Source of the DNA: Caulobacter sp.
Lineage (GTDB): Bacteria > Pseudomonadota > Alphaproteobacteria > Caulobacterales > Caulobacteraceae
NCBI GenBank assembly: GCA_016125585.1
Contig: WGLL01000013.1
Coordinates: forward strand, 1 to 64,000
Reading direction: 5' to 3'
Length of the DNA stretch: 64,000 nt
The notes beneath the pieces were generated by a model. The model was not told where the DNA came from. It saw only the letters and a program-made list of their open reading frames with translations, and did not search any database. Shown one piece after another: positions 25,623 through 33,773 of this stretch (position 1 is its first letter; the number at the start of each line of letters is the position of its first letter). A program made the translations under genes and the position numbers.

Positions 25623-26266
25623 CCGCGGCGCGTCTGCCAGGCCAGCCAGACGGCCACCAGGGCGATGCCGATCGCCAGACCCCTGCGCACCCGGGTCAGC
25701 TGCGAGCCCGGCGCGAATGCGGCGATGACCTGCCCCGCCCCCGCCGCCCCCAGCACGATCAGGCTGTGCAGGGCCAGGCTGATCAGCAGATGCGCCGTCC
25801 CGAACAGTCCTGCCTGCACCGGCTCGGACGCGAAGCCGGGCCGGATGAACCCCGGCAGCAGGGTGACATAGAACAGCGCCGCCTTGGGATTGAGGACATT
25901 GGCCAGGAAGCCCCGCCGCACCAGACTCATCACCGAGCCGTTCGGCCGGGCCACGCCGTCCGGGGCCGGGTCGGCGCCTCGCCAGGCCTCCCAGGCCAGC
26001 CACAGAAGGTACAGCACCCCGGCCCAGCGCAGGATCTCATAGGCCGGCCGCCAGACCAGCAGCAGCTCGGTCAGGCCGATCACCGAGGCGACCAGATAGA
26101 CCGCCAGGCCGGCGGTGATCCCGAGCACCGCCGCGAAGCCCGACAGCCGCCCCCGGTCCGCCGACAGCGCCGCCAGATAGGCCATGTTCGGACCCGGCGT
26201 CAGCTCGACCAGCACCATCGCCGCCAGGAAGGCCGGCACGACGGCGGGATCGATGGGCCAGGCCAT
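25619..26266 (-). CDS. LysE/RhtB family amino acid exporter
   Basis: 215 residues, six membrane helices. The diagnostic N-terminal motif is ELTPGPNMAYLAALSADRGRLSGFAAVLG (LysE family GPN). It exports amino acids or derivatives such as homoserine, threonine or branched-chain compounds across the inner membrane. It starts 6 bp after ilvD ends on the same strand, so it is likely co-transcribed with the branched-chain amino acid enzyme, which hints at a branched-chain substrate (inference). Confidence 0.88.
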   Translation of the reverse strand: MAWPIDPAVVPAFLAAMVLVELTPGPNMAYLAALSADRGRLSGFAAVLGITAGLAVYLVASVIGLTELLLVWRPAYEILRWAGVLYLLWLAWEAWRGADPAPDGVARPNGSVMSLVRRGFLANVLNPKAALFYVTLLPGFIRPGFASEPVQAGLFGTAHLLISLALHSLIVLGAAGAGQVIAAFAPGSQLTRVRRGLAIGIALVAVWLAWQTRRG

Positions 26267-26272
26267 GCGGGG

Positions 26273-28009
26273 TCAGATGTCGGCGTAGACGTGCCGCTCG
26301 CCCTCGAAGCCGGGATGGGTCACCGCGCCGAGGTGAGCCGGACCGACGGTCTGGGCGAACTTCCACAGGGCGCCGGAGCCGTAGTTGGTGACCCGCGGCC
26401 TCCAGTGCTCCTTGCGGCGCGCCAGTTCCTCGGCCGGGACCTCCAGCTCGATGGTGCCAGCGTCGGCGTCGATGGCGATGATGTCGCCGTCCTCGATCAG
26501 GGCGATCGGCCCGCCCAGCTGGGCTTCCGGACCGATATGGCCGATGCACAGGCCCCGGGTGCCGCCGCTGAACCGGCCGTCGGTGATCAGGGCCACCTTG
26601 TCGCCGCGTCCCTGGCCCGACAGCGCCGCCGTGGTCGACAGCATCTCGCGCATGCCGGGCCCGCCGCGCGGTCCCTCGTAGCGGATGACCAGAACCTCGC
26701 CGTCCTTGTAGTCGCCGGCCTCGACGGCGGCGAAACAGGCCTCCTCGCCGTCGAACACCCGGGCCGGGCCCCGGTGCGAGCGGTGGGACTGCATCCCGGC
26801 GACCTTGACGATCGAGCCCTCCGGCGCGAGCGAGCCCCACAGCCCGACGACGCCGCCGGTCGGCGACAGCGGATTGGTGTAGGGCCGGATGACGTCCTGA
26901 TCGTCGCGCCAGACCACATCGGCGACATTCTCGGCCAGGGTCTTGCCGGTGACGGTCATGCAGTCGCCGTGGAGATAGCCGCCGTCGAGCAGGGTCTTGA
27001 GCAGCATCGGCATGCCGCCGGCCTCGCCCATGTCCTTGGCGACGTAGCGGCCGCCGGGCTTCAGGTCGGCCAGATAGGGGGCGCGTTTGAAGATCTCGGC
27101 GACGTCGGCGAGGGTGAACTCGATGCCGCACTCATGGGCCATGGCCGGCAGGTGCAGGCCGCCATTGGTCGAGCCGCCGGTCGCGGCGACCACAACGGCG
27201 GCGTTCTCGAAGGCCTTGCGGGTGCAGATGTCGCGCGGGCGCAGGCCTGTCTCGATCAGGCGGACGACCGCCTCGCCGCTGGCTACCGCATAGGCGTCGC
27301 GGTCGAGATAGGGGGCCGGCAGGGAGGCCGACAGCGGCAGGGCCAGGCCGATGGCTTCCGACACGCAGGCCATGGTGTTGGCGGTGAACTGGCCGCCGCA
27401 GGCGCCGTCGCTGGGACAGGCGACCTTTTCCAGTTCGGTCAGTTCGGATTCCGGAAGATTGCCGGCCGAATGCTGGCCGACCGCCTCGAAGACGTCGACG
27501 ACGGTGACGTCCTTGCCGTGCCAGCGACCGGGCAGGATGGAGCCGCCGTAGAGAAAGACGCTGGGCACATTCAGGCGCAGCATGGCCATCATCATGCCCG
27601 GCAGGGACTTGTCGCAGCCGGCGATGCCGACCAGGGCGTCATAGGAATGGCCGCGCATGGTCAGCTCGACGCTGTCGGCGATGACCTCGCGGCTGACCAG
27701 GGAGGAGCGCATGCCCTCATGGCCCATGGCGATGCCGTCAGTGACGGTGATGGTGCAGAATTCGCGCGGCGTGGCGCCGGCCTTCTTGACGCCTTCGGAG
27801 ACGGCGTGGGCCTGGCGCATCAGGGCGGTGTTGCAGGGCGCCGCCTCGTTCCAGCAGCTGGCCACGCCGACGAAGGGCTGGCGAATCTCGCGGCTGCCCA
27901 GGCCCATGGCGTAGTAGTAGGAGCGGTGCGGAGACCGGGCGGGCCCTTCGGTCACATGCCGGCTCGGCAGCTTTGATTTATCCCAGGTTCCGTCCGGCTT
28001 GCGGGCCAT
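26273..28009 (-). CDS. ilvD: Dihydroxy-acid dehydratase
   Basis: 578 residues. It converts 2,3-dihydroxy-isovalerate and -methylvalerate to the 2-oxo acids in valine, leucine and isoleucine synthesis. The iron-sulfur ligands Cys59 (APCN), Cys132 (GCDKSLPG) and Cys204 (DGACGGQFTANTM) are all present, as is the metal-binding Lys134. The late RFSGGTRG and CIGHIGPEAQ motifs are the IlvD/Edd hallmarks. With three Cys and this length it is the [2Fe-2S] short-type dehydratase. The start at 28009 precedes MARKPDGTWDKSKLPSRHV. It is probably the first gene of a two-gene unit with the LysE exporter. Confidence 0.93.
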   Translation of the reverse strand: MARKPDGTWDKSKLPSRHVTEGPARSPHRSYYYAMGLGSREIRQPFVGVASCWNEAAPCNTALMRQAHAVSEGVKKAGATPREFCTITVTDGIAMGHEGMRSSLVSREVIADSVELTMRGHSYDALVGIAGCDKSLPGMMMAMLRLNVPSVFLYGGSILPGRWHGKDVTVVDVFEAVGQHSAGNLPESELTELEKVACPSDGACGGQFTANTMACVSEAIGLALPLSASLPAPYLDRDAYAVASGEAVVRLIETGLRPRDICTRKAFENAAVVVAATGGSTNGGLHLPAMAHECGIEFTLADVAEIFKRAPYLADLKPGGRYVAKDMGEAGGMPMLLKTLLDGGYLHGDCMTVTGKTLAENVADVVWRDDQDVIRPYTNPLSPTGGVVGLWGSLAPEGSIVKVAGMQSHRSHRGPARVFDGEEACFAAVEAGDYKDGEVLVIRYEGPRGGPGMREMLSTTAALSGQGRGDKVALITDGRFSGGTRGLCIGHIGPEAQLGGPIALIEDGDIIAIDADAGTIELEVPAEELARRKEHWRPRVTNYGSGALWKFAQTVGPAHLGAVTHPGFEGERHVYADI

Positions 28010-28147
28010 GTGCGCCTCCTCGACTGTCGAGCCGGACTAGCGCAATCGGATGCGGTTCGGAAGGGTCCCGCGCGGAATAATGTTGCGCTGCAAACGACCT
28101 CGGCGCGGCAGGCGGGAAGTTTTCACCCCCGCCCGGCTGGCAGGCCC

Positions 28148-28624
28148 CTAGAGGGCCGCTTCGACGGCGGCGGTGATCTCGGGATCCATCGGCTCGGTGC
28201 GGGGTCCAAAGACGTTGATCAGGCTCCCATCCTTGCCGACCAGCAGCTTGTGGAAATTCCACACCGGTTCAGCCGGCTCGCCGACCTGTTCGACCGCCCA
28301 TTTGTAGAAGGGATGGGCGTCGTCGCCCTTCACATCAGCCTTGGAGGTCATCGGGAACTCGATGCCGAAGTTGGTGCGGCAGAACTCGGAGATGTCGGCC
28401 TCCGTCCCGGGCTCCTGGCCGGCGAACTGGTTGCAGGGCACGCCCAGCACCACAAACCCCTTGTCGCGATAGGTCGCGTAGAGCTTCTCCAGCCCGTCAT
28501 ACTGCGGCGTCAGCCCGCATTTGCTGGCCACATTGACCACCAGCACCGGGTGATCCTTGAAGGTGGTCATCGGCAGCGGCTGGCCGTCGATGGCGGTGAA
28601 GTCGAAATCCCAGGCGGTGGTCAT
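28148..28624 (-). CDS. Glutathione peroxidase (GPx family)
   Basis: 158 residues from the ATG at 28624, the usual bacterial length. The peroxidatic cysteine lies in NVASKCGLTPQYDGLE, with the catalytic Gln in PCNQFAGQEPG and Trp-Asn in VWNFHKLL. The active residue is Cys, not selenocysteine. Cytoplasmic enzymes of this type reduce hydroperoxides with thioredoxin or glutathione. A GGGAGA precedes the start at about nine bases. Glutathione reductase is encoded 14 kb away in the same window, with no operon link. Confidence 0.92.
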   Translation of the reverse strand: MTTAWDFDFTAIDGQPLPMTTFKDHPVLVVNVASKCGLTPQYDGLEKLYATYRDKGFVVLGVPCNQFAGQEPGTEADISEFCRTNFGIEFPMTSKADVKGDDAHPFYKWAVEQVGEPAEPVWNFHKLLVGKDGSLINVFGPRTEPMDPEITAAVEAAL

Positions 28625-28703
28625 GGCGGCGCTGTCTCCCTTGTCTTGAGCCAGCATGGCGCCCTTTGCGAGGTGGGTTCAATGGTGACGCGGCGACAGT
28701 GTG

Positions 28704-28744
28704 CATCCTTCGACTCGCCTGCTGCGCAGGCTACTCAGGATGAC
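28704..28744. repeat. Dispersed palindromic element (CATCCT...AGGATGAC)
   Basis: Outer arms CATCCT/AGGATG enclose an inner stem GCCTGC-TGC-GCAGGC. This type of CATCCTTCGACT..CAGGATGACG element is widespread in alphaproteobacterial intergenic DNA. It lies upstream of the glutathione peroxidase gene. Confidence 0.6.
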
Positions 28745-28765
28745 GAGCCGCTGAGGCGAACAGGA

Positions 28766-29665
28766 TCAGAATCCCGCCGCCTGCTCCACCGCCAGGCCCA
28801 GATCCAGCGCCCGGGCCGCCTCCTCGCCGGTCACCACCGGCCGGGGCGACCGGCCCATAACGGCGTCCACGAAGCCCTGCACGCTGGTCCCGAGCGGGTC
28901 GCGACCGGCCGGAGTCTCGGTGAAGTCCTGATTGAGGGCGAAGGGCGTCGAATTCTTGAAGGCGCGGGTGATGAAGTCGATCTCCAGCACGCCGGAGGGA
29001 TAGACGATCCGCATGGTCCGCTCACGGGCCTGCGCGTTGCGGGCGGCGGTGAAGACGGCGGTGAAGCCGTCCTCGAAACTGGCCTCGCCGGTGATCTCGT
29101 CGACGTTGCCTTCGGCCTCGACCGTGAAGGGGTCGGCGTCGGTCAGGGAAAGGGCCAGGTCGATGTCGTGGATCATCAGGTCGAGCACGACCGAGACGTC
29201 CTTGCTGCGGATCGAGGGCGTGCCCTTGCGCACCGCCTCCAGCCGAAGGGGTTTCTCCGGAATGTCCAGCAGACCCATGGCTTGCGAGACCACGCGCTCC
29301 TGGTGGCCGCAGGCCAGAACCAGCCCGCCCTTGGCGGCGGCGCCGATCAGGCGATCTGCGTCCTCCAGGGTCGTGGCCAGCGGCTTTTCGACATAGACCG
29401 ACTTGCCGGCCTGCAGCGCCTGCAAAGCCGCGGCGGCGTGGGTCGTGGCCGGAGAGGCGATGGTGACGATGTCGCAATCCGCCAGCAGATCGGCCAGATC
29501 GCCATAGGCCTCGGCGTCGAACTGGTTCGCCATCTCGAAGCAGCGCTCGGGATGCAGGTCGTAGATGCCGACCAGTCGGGTGTCTTGCAGTTCGGCGTAT
29601 TTGCGCGCGTGATAGCCGCCGAACACGCCCGATCCGACCACGCCGGCTTTGAGAAGTTTGCTCAT
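28766..29665 (-). CDS. Gfo/Idh/MocA family NAD(P)-dependent oxidoreductase
   Basis: 299 residues from the ATG at 29665. The Rossmann fold starts with AGVVGSGVFGGYHARKYAEL; the family lysine is in VYVEKPLATTLEDADRLI, and the substrate-domain region reads IHDIDLALSLT, with a His typical of this family. The substrate is not predictable from sequence; sugars and inositols are common. It is short for the family (usually 320-390) because the C-terminal extension is missing. It is divergent from the MDR oxidoreductase. Confidence 0.85.
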   Translation of the reverse strand: MSKLLKAGVVGSGVFGGYHARKYAELQDTRLVGIYDLHPERCFEMANQFDAEAYGDLADLLADCDIVTIASPATTHAAAALQALQAGKSVYVEKPLATTLEDADRLIGAAAKGGLVLACGHQERVVSQAMGLLDIPEKPLRLEAVRKGTPSIRSKDVSVVLDLMIHDIDLALSLTDADPFTVEAEGNVDEITGEASFEDGFTAVFTAARNAQARERTMRIVYPSGVLEIDFITRAFKNSTPFALNQDFTETPAGRDPLGTSVQGFVDAVMGRSPRPVVTGEEAARALDLGLAVEQAAGF

Positions 29666-29760
29666 GCCCGGCGGTTTAGCGCAGTTCGCGCCTTTCGCGA
29701 ACGGGGCAAAGAGCCTAAACATCTGTTTGAAAAATACACCGAAAACCGGAGGAAAACCCC

Positions 29761-30762
29761 ATGACCACATCCCGCGAAGTGCGCCTGAAGAGCCGCCCCG
29801 AGGGCCTGCCGACAGCCGCCAATTTCGAGATCGCCACGGTCGACCTGCCGGCCCCCGACCCCGGCGAGGTGCAGGTGCGCAACCACTACATGTCGGTCGA
29901 CCCCTATATGCGGGGCCGGATGTACGACCGCCCCAGCTACAGCCCGCCGTTCCAGCTTGGCGAGGCCATGCAGGGCCATGCCGTCGGCGAGGTGATCGCC
30001 TCCAACGATCCGGCCTTCAAGGTCGGCGACACGGTGCAGAGCATGTTCGGCTGGCGCGAGGCCTTCAACGCCCAGGCCTCGGCGGTGCAGAAGCTGGACA
30101 CCCACGGCCTGCCGATCCAGGCCTTCCTCGGCGTCGCCGGCATGCCCGGCATGACCGCCTATGTGGGTCTGCTGAAAATCGCCGCCCTGAAGGAAGGCGA
30201 TGTGGTGTTCGTCTCGGCCGCCGCGGGCGCGGTGGGCTCGGTCGTCTGCCAGATCGCCAAGCTCAAGGGCCACACGGTCATCGGTTCGGCCGGCGGCGAC
30301 GAGAAGGTCGCCTTCCTCAAGGAGATCGGCGTCGATCACGTCATCGACTACAAGAAGACCAGTGACCTCAAGGCGGCGCTGCGCGAGGCCGCGCCCAAGG
30401 GCATCGATGTCTATTTCGAGAACGTCGGCGGCGAGCACCTGGAAGCGGCGATCGACTCGGCCCGCCCCTTCGCCCGCTTCGCCCTGTGCGGCATGATCAG
30501 TCAGTACAATGAGACCGGAGAGCCCAAGGGCCCGTCCAACATCATCCAGGCCGTCGGCAAGAGCCTGAAGCTGGAGGGTTTCATCGTCTCCAACTCCTAC
30601 GACATGCTGCCGGCCTTCCTGCAGGACATGTCCGGCTGGATCGCCTCCGGTCAGGTCAAATGGAAGGAAACGGTCGATGAGGGCATCGAGAACGCCCCCG
30701 GCGCCTTCATCAAGCTCTTCAAGGGCGAGAACCTCGGCAAGATGCTGGTCAAGCTCAGCTGA
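29761..30762 (+). CDS. NADP-dependent MDR oxidoreductase (CurA/prostaglandin-reductase-like)
   Basis: 333 residues, zinc-free medium-chain reductase. The N-terminal catalytic domain has MSVDPYMRGRM; the NADP-binding loop is VFVSAAAGAVGSVVCQIAKLKG (residues 151-172), and later come YFENVGGE and FALCGMISQYN. These are hallmarks of the leukotriene B4 dehydrogenase/CurA group, which reduces the double bond of enones and is linked to electrophile detoxification. GGAGG lies about nine bases before the ATG. A strong hairpin follows the stop. Confidence 0.9.
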   Translation: MTTSREVRLKSRPEGLPTAANFEIATVDLPAPDPGEVQVRNHYMSVDPYMRGRMYDRPSYSPPFQLGEAMQGHAVGEVIASNDPAFKVGDTVQSMFGWREAFNAQASAVQKLDTHGLPIQAFLGVAGMPGMTAYVGLLKIAALKEGDVVFVSAAAGAVGSVVCQIAKLKGHTVIGSAGGDEKVAFLKEIGVDHVIDYKKTSDLKAALREAAPKGIDVYFENVGGEHLEAAIDSARPFARFALCGMISQYNETGEPKGPSNIIQAVGKSLKLEGFIVSNSYDMLPAFLQDMSGWIASGQVKWKETVDEGIENAPGAFIKLFKGENLGKMLVKLS

Positions 30763-30775
30763 CCCCACGCGGAAA

Positions 30776-30803
30776 CGCCCCTTGCGCCAGGACGCAAGGG
30801 GCG
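30776..30803 (+). terminator. Hairpin between convergent genes
   Basis: Perfect 11-bp arms (CGCCCCTTGCG and its complement) with a 6-base loop, 13 bp after the MDR stop. There is only a weak T-run, so it may act in both directions or with Rho. Confidence 0.6.
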
Positions 30804-30831
30804 GACCGTTGTTCGGGCCTGAGGACCAGCC

Positions 30832-31218
30832 CTATTCGAGGTATTCCAGGCAGCCGGTGACGTCGCCGACGATCTGGGCCAGCACGTCCTCGGTCGACTT
30901 GCTGTCCATCGCCTTGGAGTAGCCGTCGGCGGTGGCGCTCATCTGGGTCATTGCCGTCTTCTGGTAGGCTTCGTCCTTGGTCTTGAGGAAGTCGATCCAG
31001 ACCACGCTGAGTTCAGCGAAGGTCTTGTCCTCGGAGTCCTTGTTCACCTCCTCGCTGAGCTTGGCGAACAGGACCGTGCTGGCCAGGCACCGACCGGTGT
31101 CGCCGGCGGCGGTGTCTTTCTTGACCTTCAGATCGACCGCCGCGCTGGCGGTCATCGGCAACGCGAGCGCCGCTGCGAACAGCGCGCCCGCGGCGACGGT
31201 GAGAAACGTTTTCTTCAT
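30832..31218 (-). CDS. Small exported protein
   Basis: 128 residues with a clear Sec signal peptide (KKTFLTVAAGALFAAALALPMTASA, cleavage about residue 26). The mature part is helical and charged, with one Cys near each end (GRCLAST and TGCLEYLE) that could form a disulfide. No domain recognised. It ends 29 bp from the hairpin after the MDR gene. Confidence 0.62.
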   Translation of the reverse strand: MKKTFLTVAAGALFAAALALPMTASAAVDLKVKKDTAAGDTGRCLASTVLFAKLSEEVNKDSEDKTFAELSVVWIDFLKTKDEAYQKTAMTQMSATADGYSKAMDSKSTEDVLAQIVGDVTGCLEYLE

Positions 31219-31303
31219 GGTGATGCGTCCAGCCCGTTGGTGTCATCACCACGCTAGCAATATCGGTGGATTTTCGCCCCCCTCAAAAGAGGGGTATGCA
31301 AAT

Positions 31304-31636
31304 TCAGCGCGCCGGAGCCGGTTCGAGCCGGGTCAGCGCCCAGGAGTCGCCCTGCTTGCGGAAACTCAGGGTCACCGGCGCGCCCGGCGCTTCCGGCGCC
31401 ATGGCCATCACGTCGGCGAAGGTGTGGAACTGCGTGCGACCCGCAGCCAGGCCCGCCTCCGGCGCGGCGGCGTGGTCAATGGTGGCGGTGTCGAGGGTGA
31501 CCGACGACAGGGTTCCGGTGGTGGTGAAGGTCGGACCGGTCAGGGGCGGCGCGGCCTGCACCTTGTTGATCTTGCCGGGTCCAGGGCCGCAGGCGACGGC
31601 CAGCAGGCAAAGGGCGGTGATGGCGGCAAGTCTCAT
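31304..31636 (-). CDS. Small lipoprotein, possibly CusF-like
   Basis: 110 residues from the ATG at 31636. The lipobox LLAVAC gives Cys16. The mature part resembles the CusF/copper-chaperone OB-fold: TGTLSSVTLDTATIDHAAAPEAG, then FHTFADVMAMAP, then VTLSFRKQGDSWALTRLEP. The His in TIDHA and the Met pair near MAM are in the places where CusF binds copper, but the CusF tryptophan is absent. No efflux pump genes are near. The family call is tentative. Confidence 0.5.
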   Translation of the reverse strand: MRLAAITALCLLAVACGPGPGKINKVQAAPPLTGPTFTTTGTLSSVTLDTATIDHAAAPEAGLAAGRTQFHTFADVMAMAPEAPGAPVTLSFRKQGDSWALTRLEPAPAR

Positions 31637-31854
31637 GAGCAGAACTGTCTCCCTGCGATGATCGCCGCTGCGACCTAGCACGCGCTTATGACAGAATCGC
31701 CGCGTTCACGTCACCCGGCCGGACGACGCGGGCGGTCATTCCCGCTATAGTGGTTTCGAGGCGGCGGGATTTCCCGTCAATCCGTCGGGCCCGGCCTTTC
31801 GGCAAACGCCTGCTTGGCCTACAAGCCGCCGGCAACAGAACTGGAGAGTTACGA

Positions 31855-32760
31855 GTGGCGCGTTTGTTCGACGCCTATGTGATGGTCGACTGGAGCGCGT
31901 CTTCCACCCCGAAGACGGGCCGCGATTCCATCTGGATCGGCGTCATCAAGCGGGACATCCGCTTCCGGCCGACCTTCGAGGCGCATAATCCCGCCACCCG
32001 GGCGGCGGCGATGGCGACCCTGCGCGAGATTCTCGCCGACCTGCGCCGACGCGGCGAACGCGCCCTGGTGGGCTTCGACTTTCCGCTCGGCTATCCGCGC
32101 GGCACCGCCGCCAGGCTGGGTCTGAAAATCGCTGACTGGGCCGGCATGTGGAAGTTCCTCGTCGACAACGTGGTCGACAAGCCGACCAATGTGAACAACC
32201 GCTTCGCCGTGGCCAACAAGGCCAACCGGCTGATGACCGACGCCGCCCGCCCCTTCTGGGGCTGCCCGGCCAAGGACGCCCAGACCTGGCTGTCCTCGAC
32301 CAAGCCCGAGCATGGCGACGACCTGCCGCCGGTGCTGCGGGCCGCCGAGATCGCCACCCGGGGCAAGGGCAAGTCGGGGGCCAAGAGCGTCTGGCAGATC
32401 TTCGGCAACGGCACGGTCGGCAGTCAGGCCATCGTCGGCATTCCCGCGGTGGCGGCTCTGGCCGCCGAGTTGGGCGACAGGGCGAAGGTCTGGCCGTTCC
32501 AGACCGGCTGGAAGACGCTGAAGGCGGAGGATGTCGAGGGCCTGGAGGCGGTGTTCGCCGAGGTCTATCCGGCGCTCGGCGACGTACGCCCCGAAGCCGG
32601 AGAGATCGTCGACCGGGCCCAGGTTCGGGCCCTGTGCGAGCATTTCCTGCGACTGGACGAAGCCGGCAAGCTGGGCGAAGCCTTCGGACCGGCCAAGGAT
32701 GTGTCCGCCGAAGAGATCGCCATCGTCGAGGCCGAGGAAGGCTGGATTCTCGGCGCCTGA
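31855..32760 (+). CDS. Conserved protein with RNase H-like (DUF429-like) features
   Basis: 301 residues starting at a GTG at 31855, which has GGAGAG six bases upstream and precedes the conserved YVMVDWSASSTPKTG. An acidic residue in VDWSA and another in ALVGFDFPLGYPRG resemble the metal-binding carboxylates of RNase H-fold nucleases (DUF429 type). Later motifs are WGCPAKDAQ, SVWQIFGNGTVGSQA and EVYPAL. I recall close relatives in alphaproteobacteria annotated vaguely as molybdopterin-guanine dinucleotide synthesis proteins, without evidence I could cite. Cytoplasmic; actual role unknown. Confidence 0.6.
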   Translation: MARLFDAYVMVDWSASSTPKTGRDSIWIGVIKRDIRFRPTFEAHNPATRAAAMATLREILADLRRRGERALVGFDFPLGYPRGTAARLGLKIADWAGMWKFLVDNVVDKPTNVNNRFAVANKANRLMTDAARPFWGCPAKDAQTWLSSTKPEHGDDLPPVLRAAEIATRGKGKSGAKSVWQIFGNGTVGSQAIVGIPAVAALAAELGDRAKVWPFQTGWKTLKAEDVEGLEAVFAEVYPALGDVRPEAGEIVDRAQVRALCEHFLRLDEAGKLGEAFGPAKDVSAEEIAIVEAEEGWILGA

Positions 32761-32867
32761 GGCGCCGGGGCCGACCTTTCCAACTGTTCACGTTGCGGGG
32801 CGGCGGAACCGTGCCATGACAGGGGCGATCGGGGCGCCCAGCAACGCCCGTCGCACCGGATCTGTTC

Positions 32868-33722
32868 GTGAACGGCAAATCTCCAGAGGGTGGTGCGGTC
32901 TCGTGGCTGCGCAGGGCGCCGGGCGACCTGGATCGGATCGAGGGCTGTTTTTCCGGCGTCGCCTACAGCCCGCACAGGCATGACAGCTATGCGATCGGCG
33001 TCACGCTGGACGGGGTCCAGACCTTCGACTATCGCGGCGCGACACGGCACTCCCTGCAGGGACAGCTTGTCGTGCTGCATCCCGACGAACTCCACGACGG
33101 CCGGGCCGGCGACGGGACCTCCTTTCGCTATCGCACCGCCTATATTTCTCCGGGTGAAATCAGCCAGATTCTGGATGGCGCGCCCCTGCCCTTCATCAGG
33201 GAGGGCGTGTCAGGCGACGGGACGCTGCGACGGGCGATCACCACCCTGCTGGGAGACCTTGAGCGGCCGCTTGAGCCGCTGGCCCAGGCGGACGCGCTGT
33301 TTGACCTGGCCACGGCGCTCAGTGCCTTGTCCGGCGAGCCTGTCAGGATGGGGCGACCTGACCGGAAGGCGGTTGAGCAGGCGCGGCAGGTGATCGAGGA
33401 TCGTCTTGAGGAAGGGATCACCCTGGCCGAGCTTGAGGTCGCCGCCGGCTGTGATCGCTGGAGCCTGTCGCGTGACTTTCGCAGCCTGTGTGGCACCAGC
33501 CCCTATCGCTACCTCACCTATCGCCGCCTCGACCGGGCGCGGCGCCTGTTGTCTGAGGGGCTGAGCGGGGCGGAAACGGCCATAGCCTGCGGATTTTCCG
33601 ATCAGAGCCACTTGGTCCGGATGTTCAGGCAGATGATCGGACTGACCCCGCAGGCCTGGTTGCGGGCCAGCCGCCAGCGGCCTGCACAATCATTCTATAC
33701 TCCCGTTGGAGCCCTCGATTAG
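32868..33722 (+). CDS. AraC family transcriptional regulator
   Basis: 284 residues from a GTG at 32868. The N-terminal cupin-like sensor has YSPHRHDSYAIGVTLDGVQTFDYRG and VVLHPDELHDGRAG. Two helix-turn-helix motifs are at the C-terminus (ITLAELEVAAGCDRWSLSRDFRSLCGTSPYRYL split at about 184-216, then ETAIACGFSDQSHLVRMFRQMIGLTPQAW). Such regulators often control an adjacent exporter or enzyme gene. Here the next gene, 51 bp downstream, is a CPBP protease, which may be in the same transcript. The ligand is unknown. Confidence 0.9.
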   Translation: MNGKSPEGGAVSWLRRAPGDLDRIEGCFSGVAYSPHRHDSYAIGVTLDGVQTFDYRGATRHSLQGQLVVLHPDELHDGRAGDGTSFRYRTAYISPGEISQILDGAPLPFIREGVSGDGTLRRAITTLLGDLERPLEPLAQADALFDLATALSALSGEPVRMGRPDRKAVEQARQVIEDRLEEGITLAELEVAAGCDRWSLSRDFRSLCGTSPYRYLTYRRLDRARRLLSEGLSGAETAIACGFSDQSHLVRMFRQMIGLTPQAWLRASRQRPAQSFYTPVGALD

Positions 33723-33773
33723 CTGCCAATCCGGCAGGCGTCCTTGCGCCCGCGCACAAGGGAGGGCGGCCGG

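Noticed and set aside
25160..27976. 938-codon plus-strand frame opposite lysE and ilvD
   Set aside because: Two well-conserved genes on the minus strand explain the sequence; the plus frame is Arg/Gln/Gly-rich with no domain.
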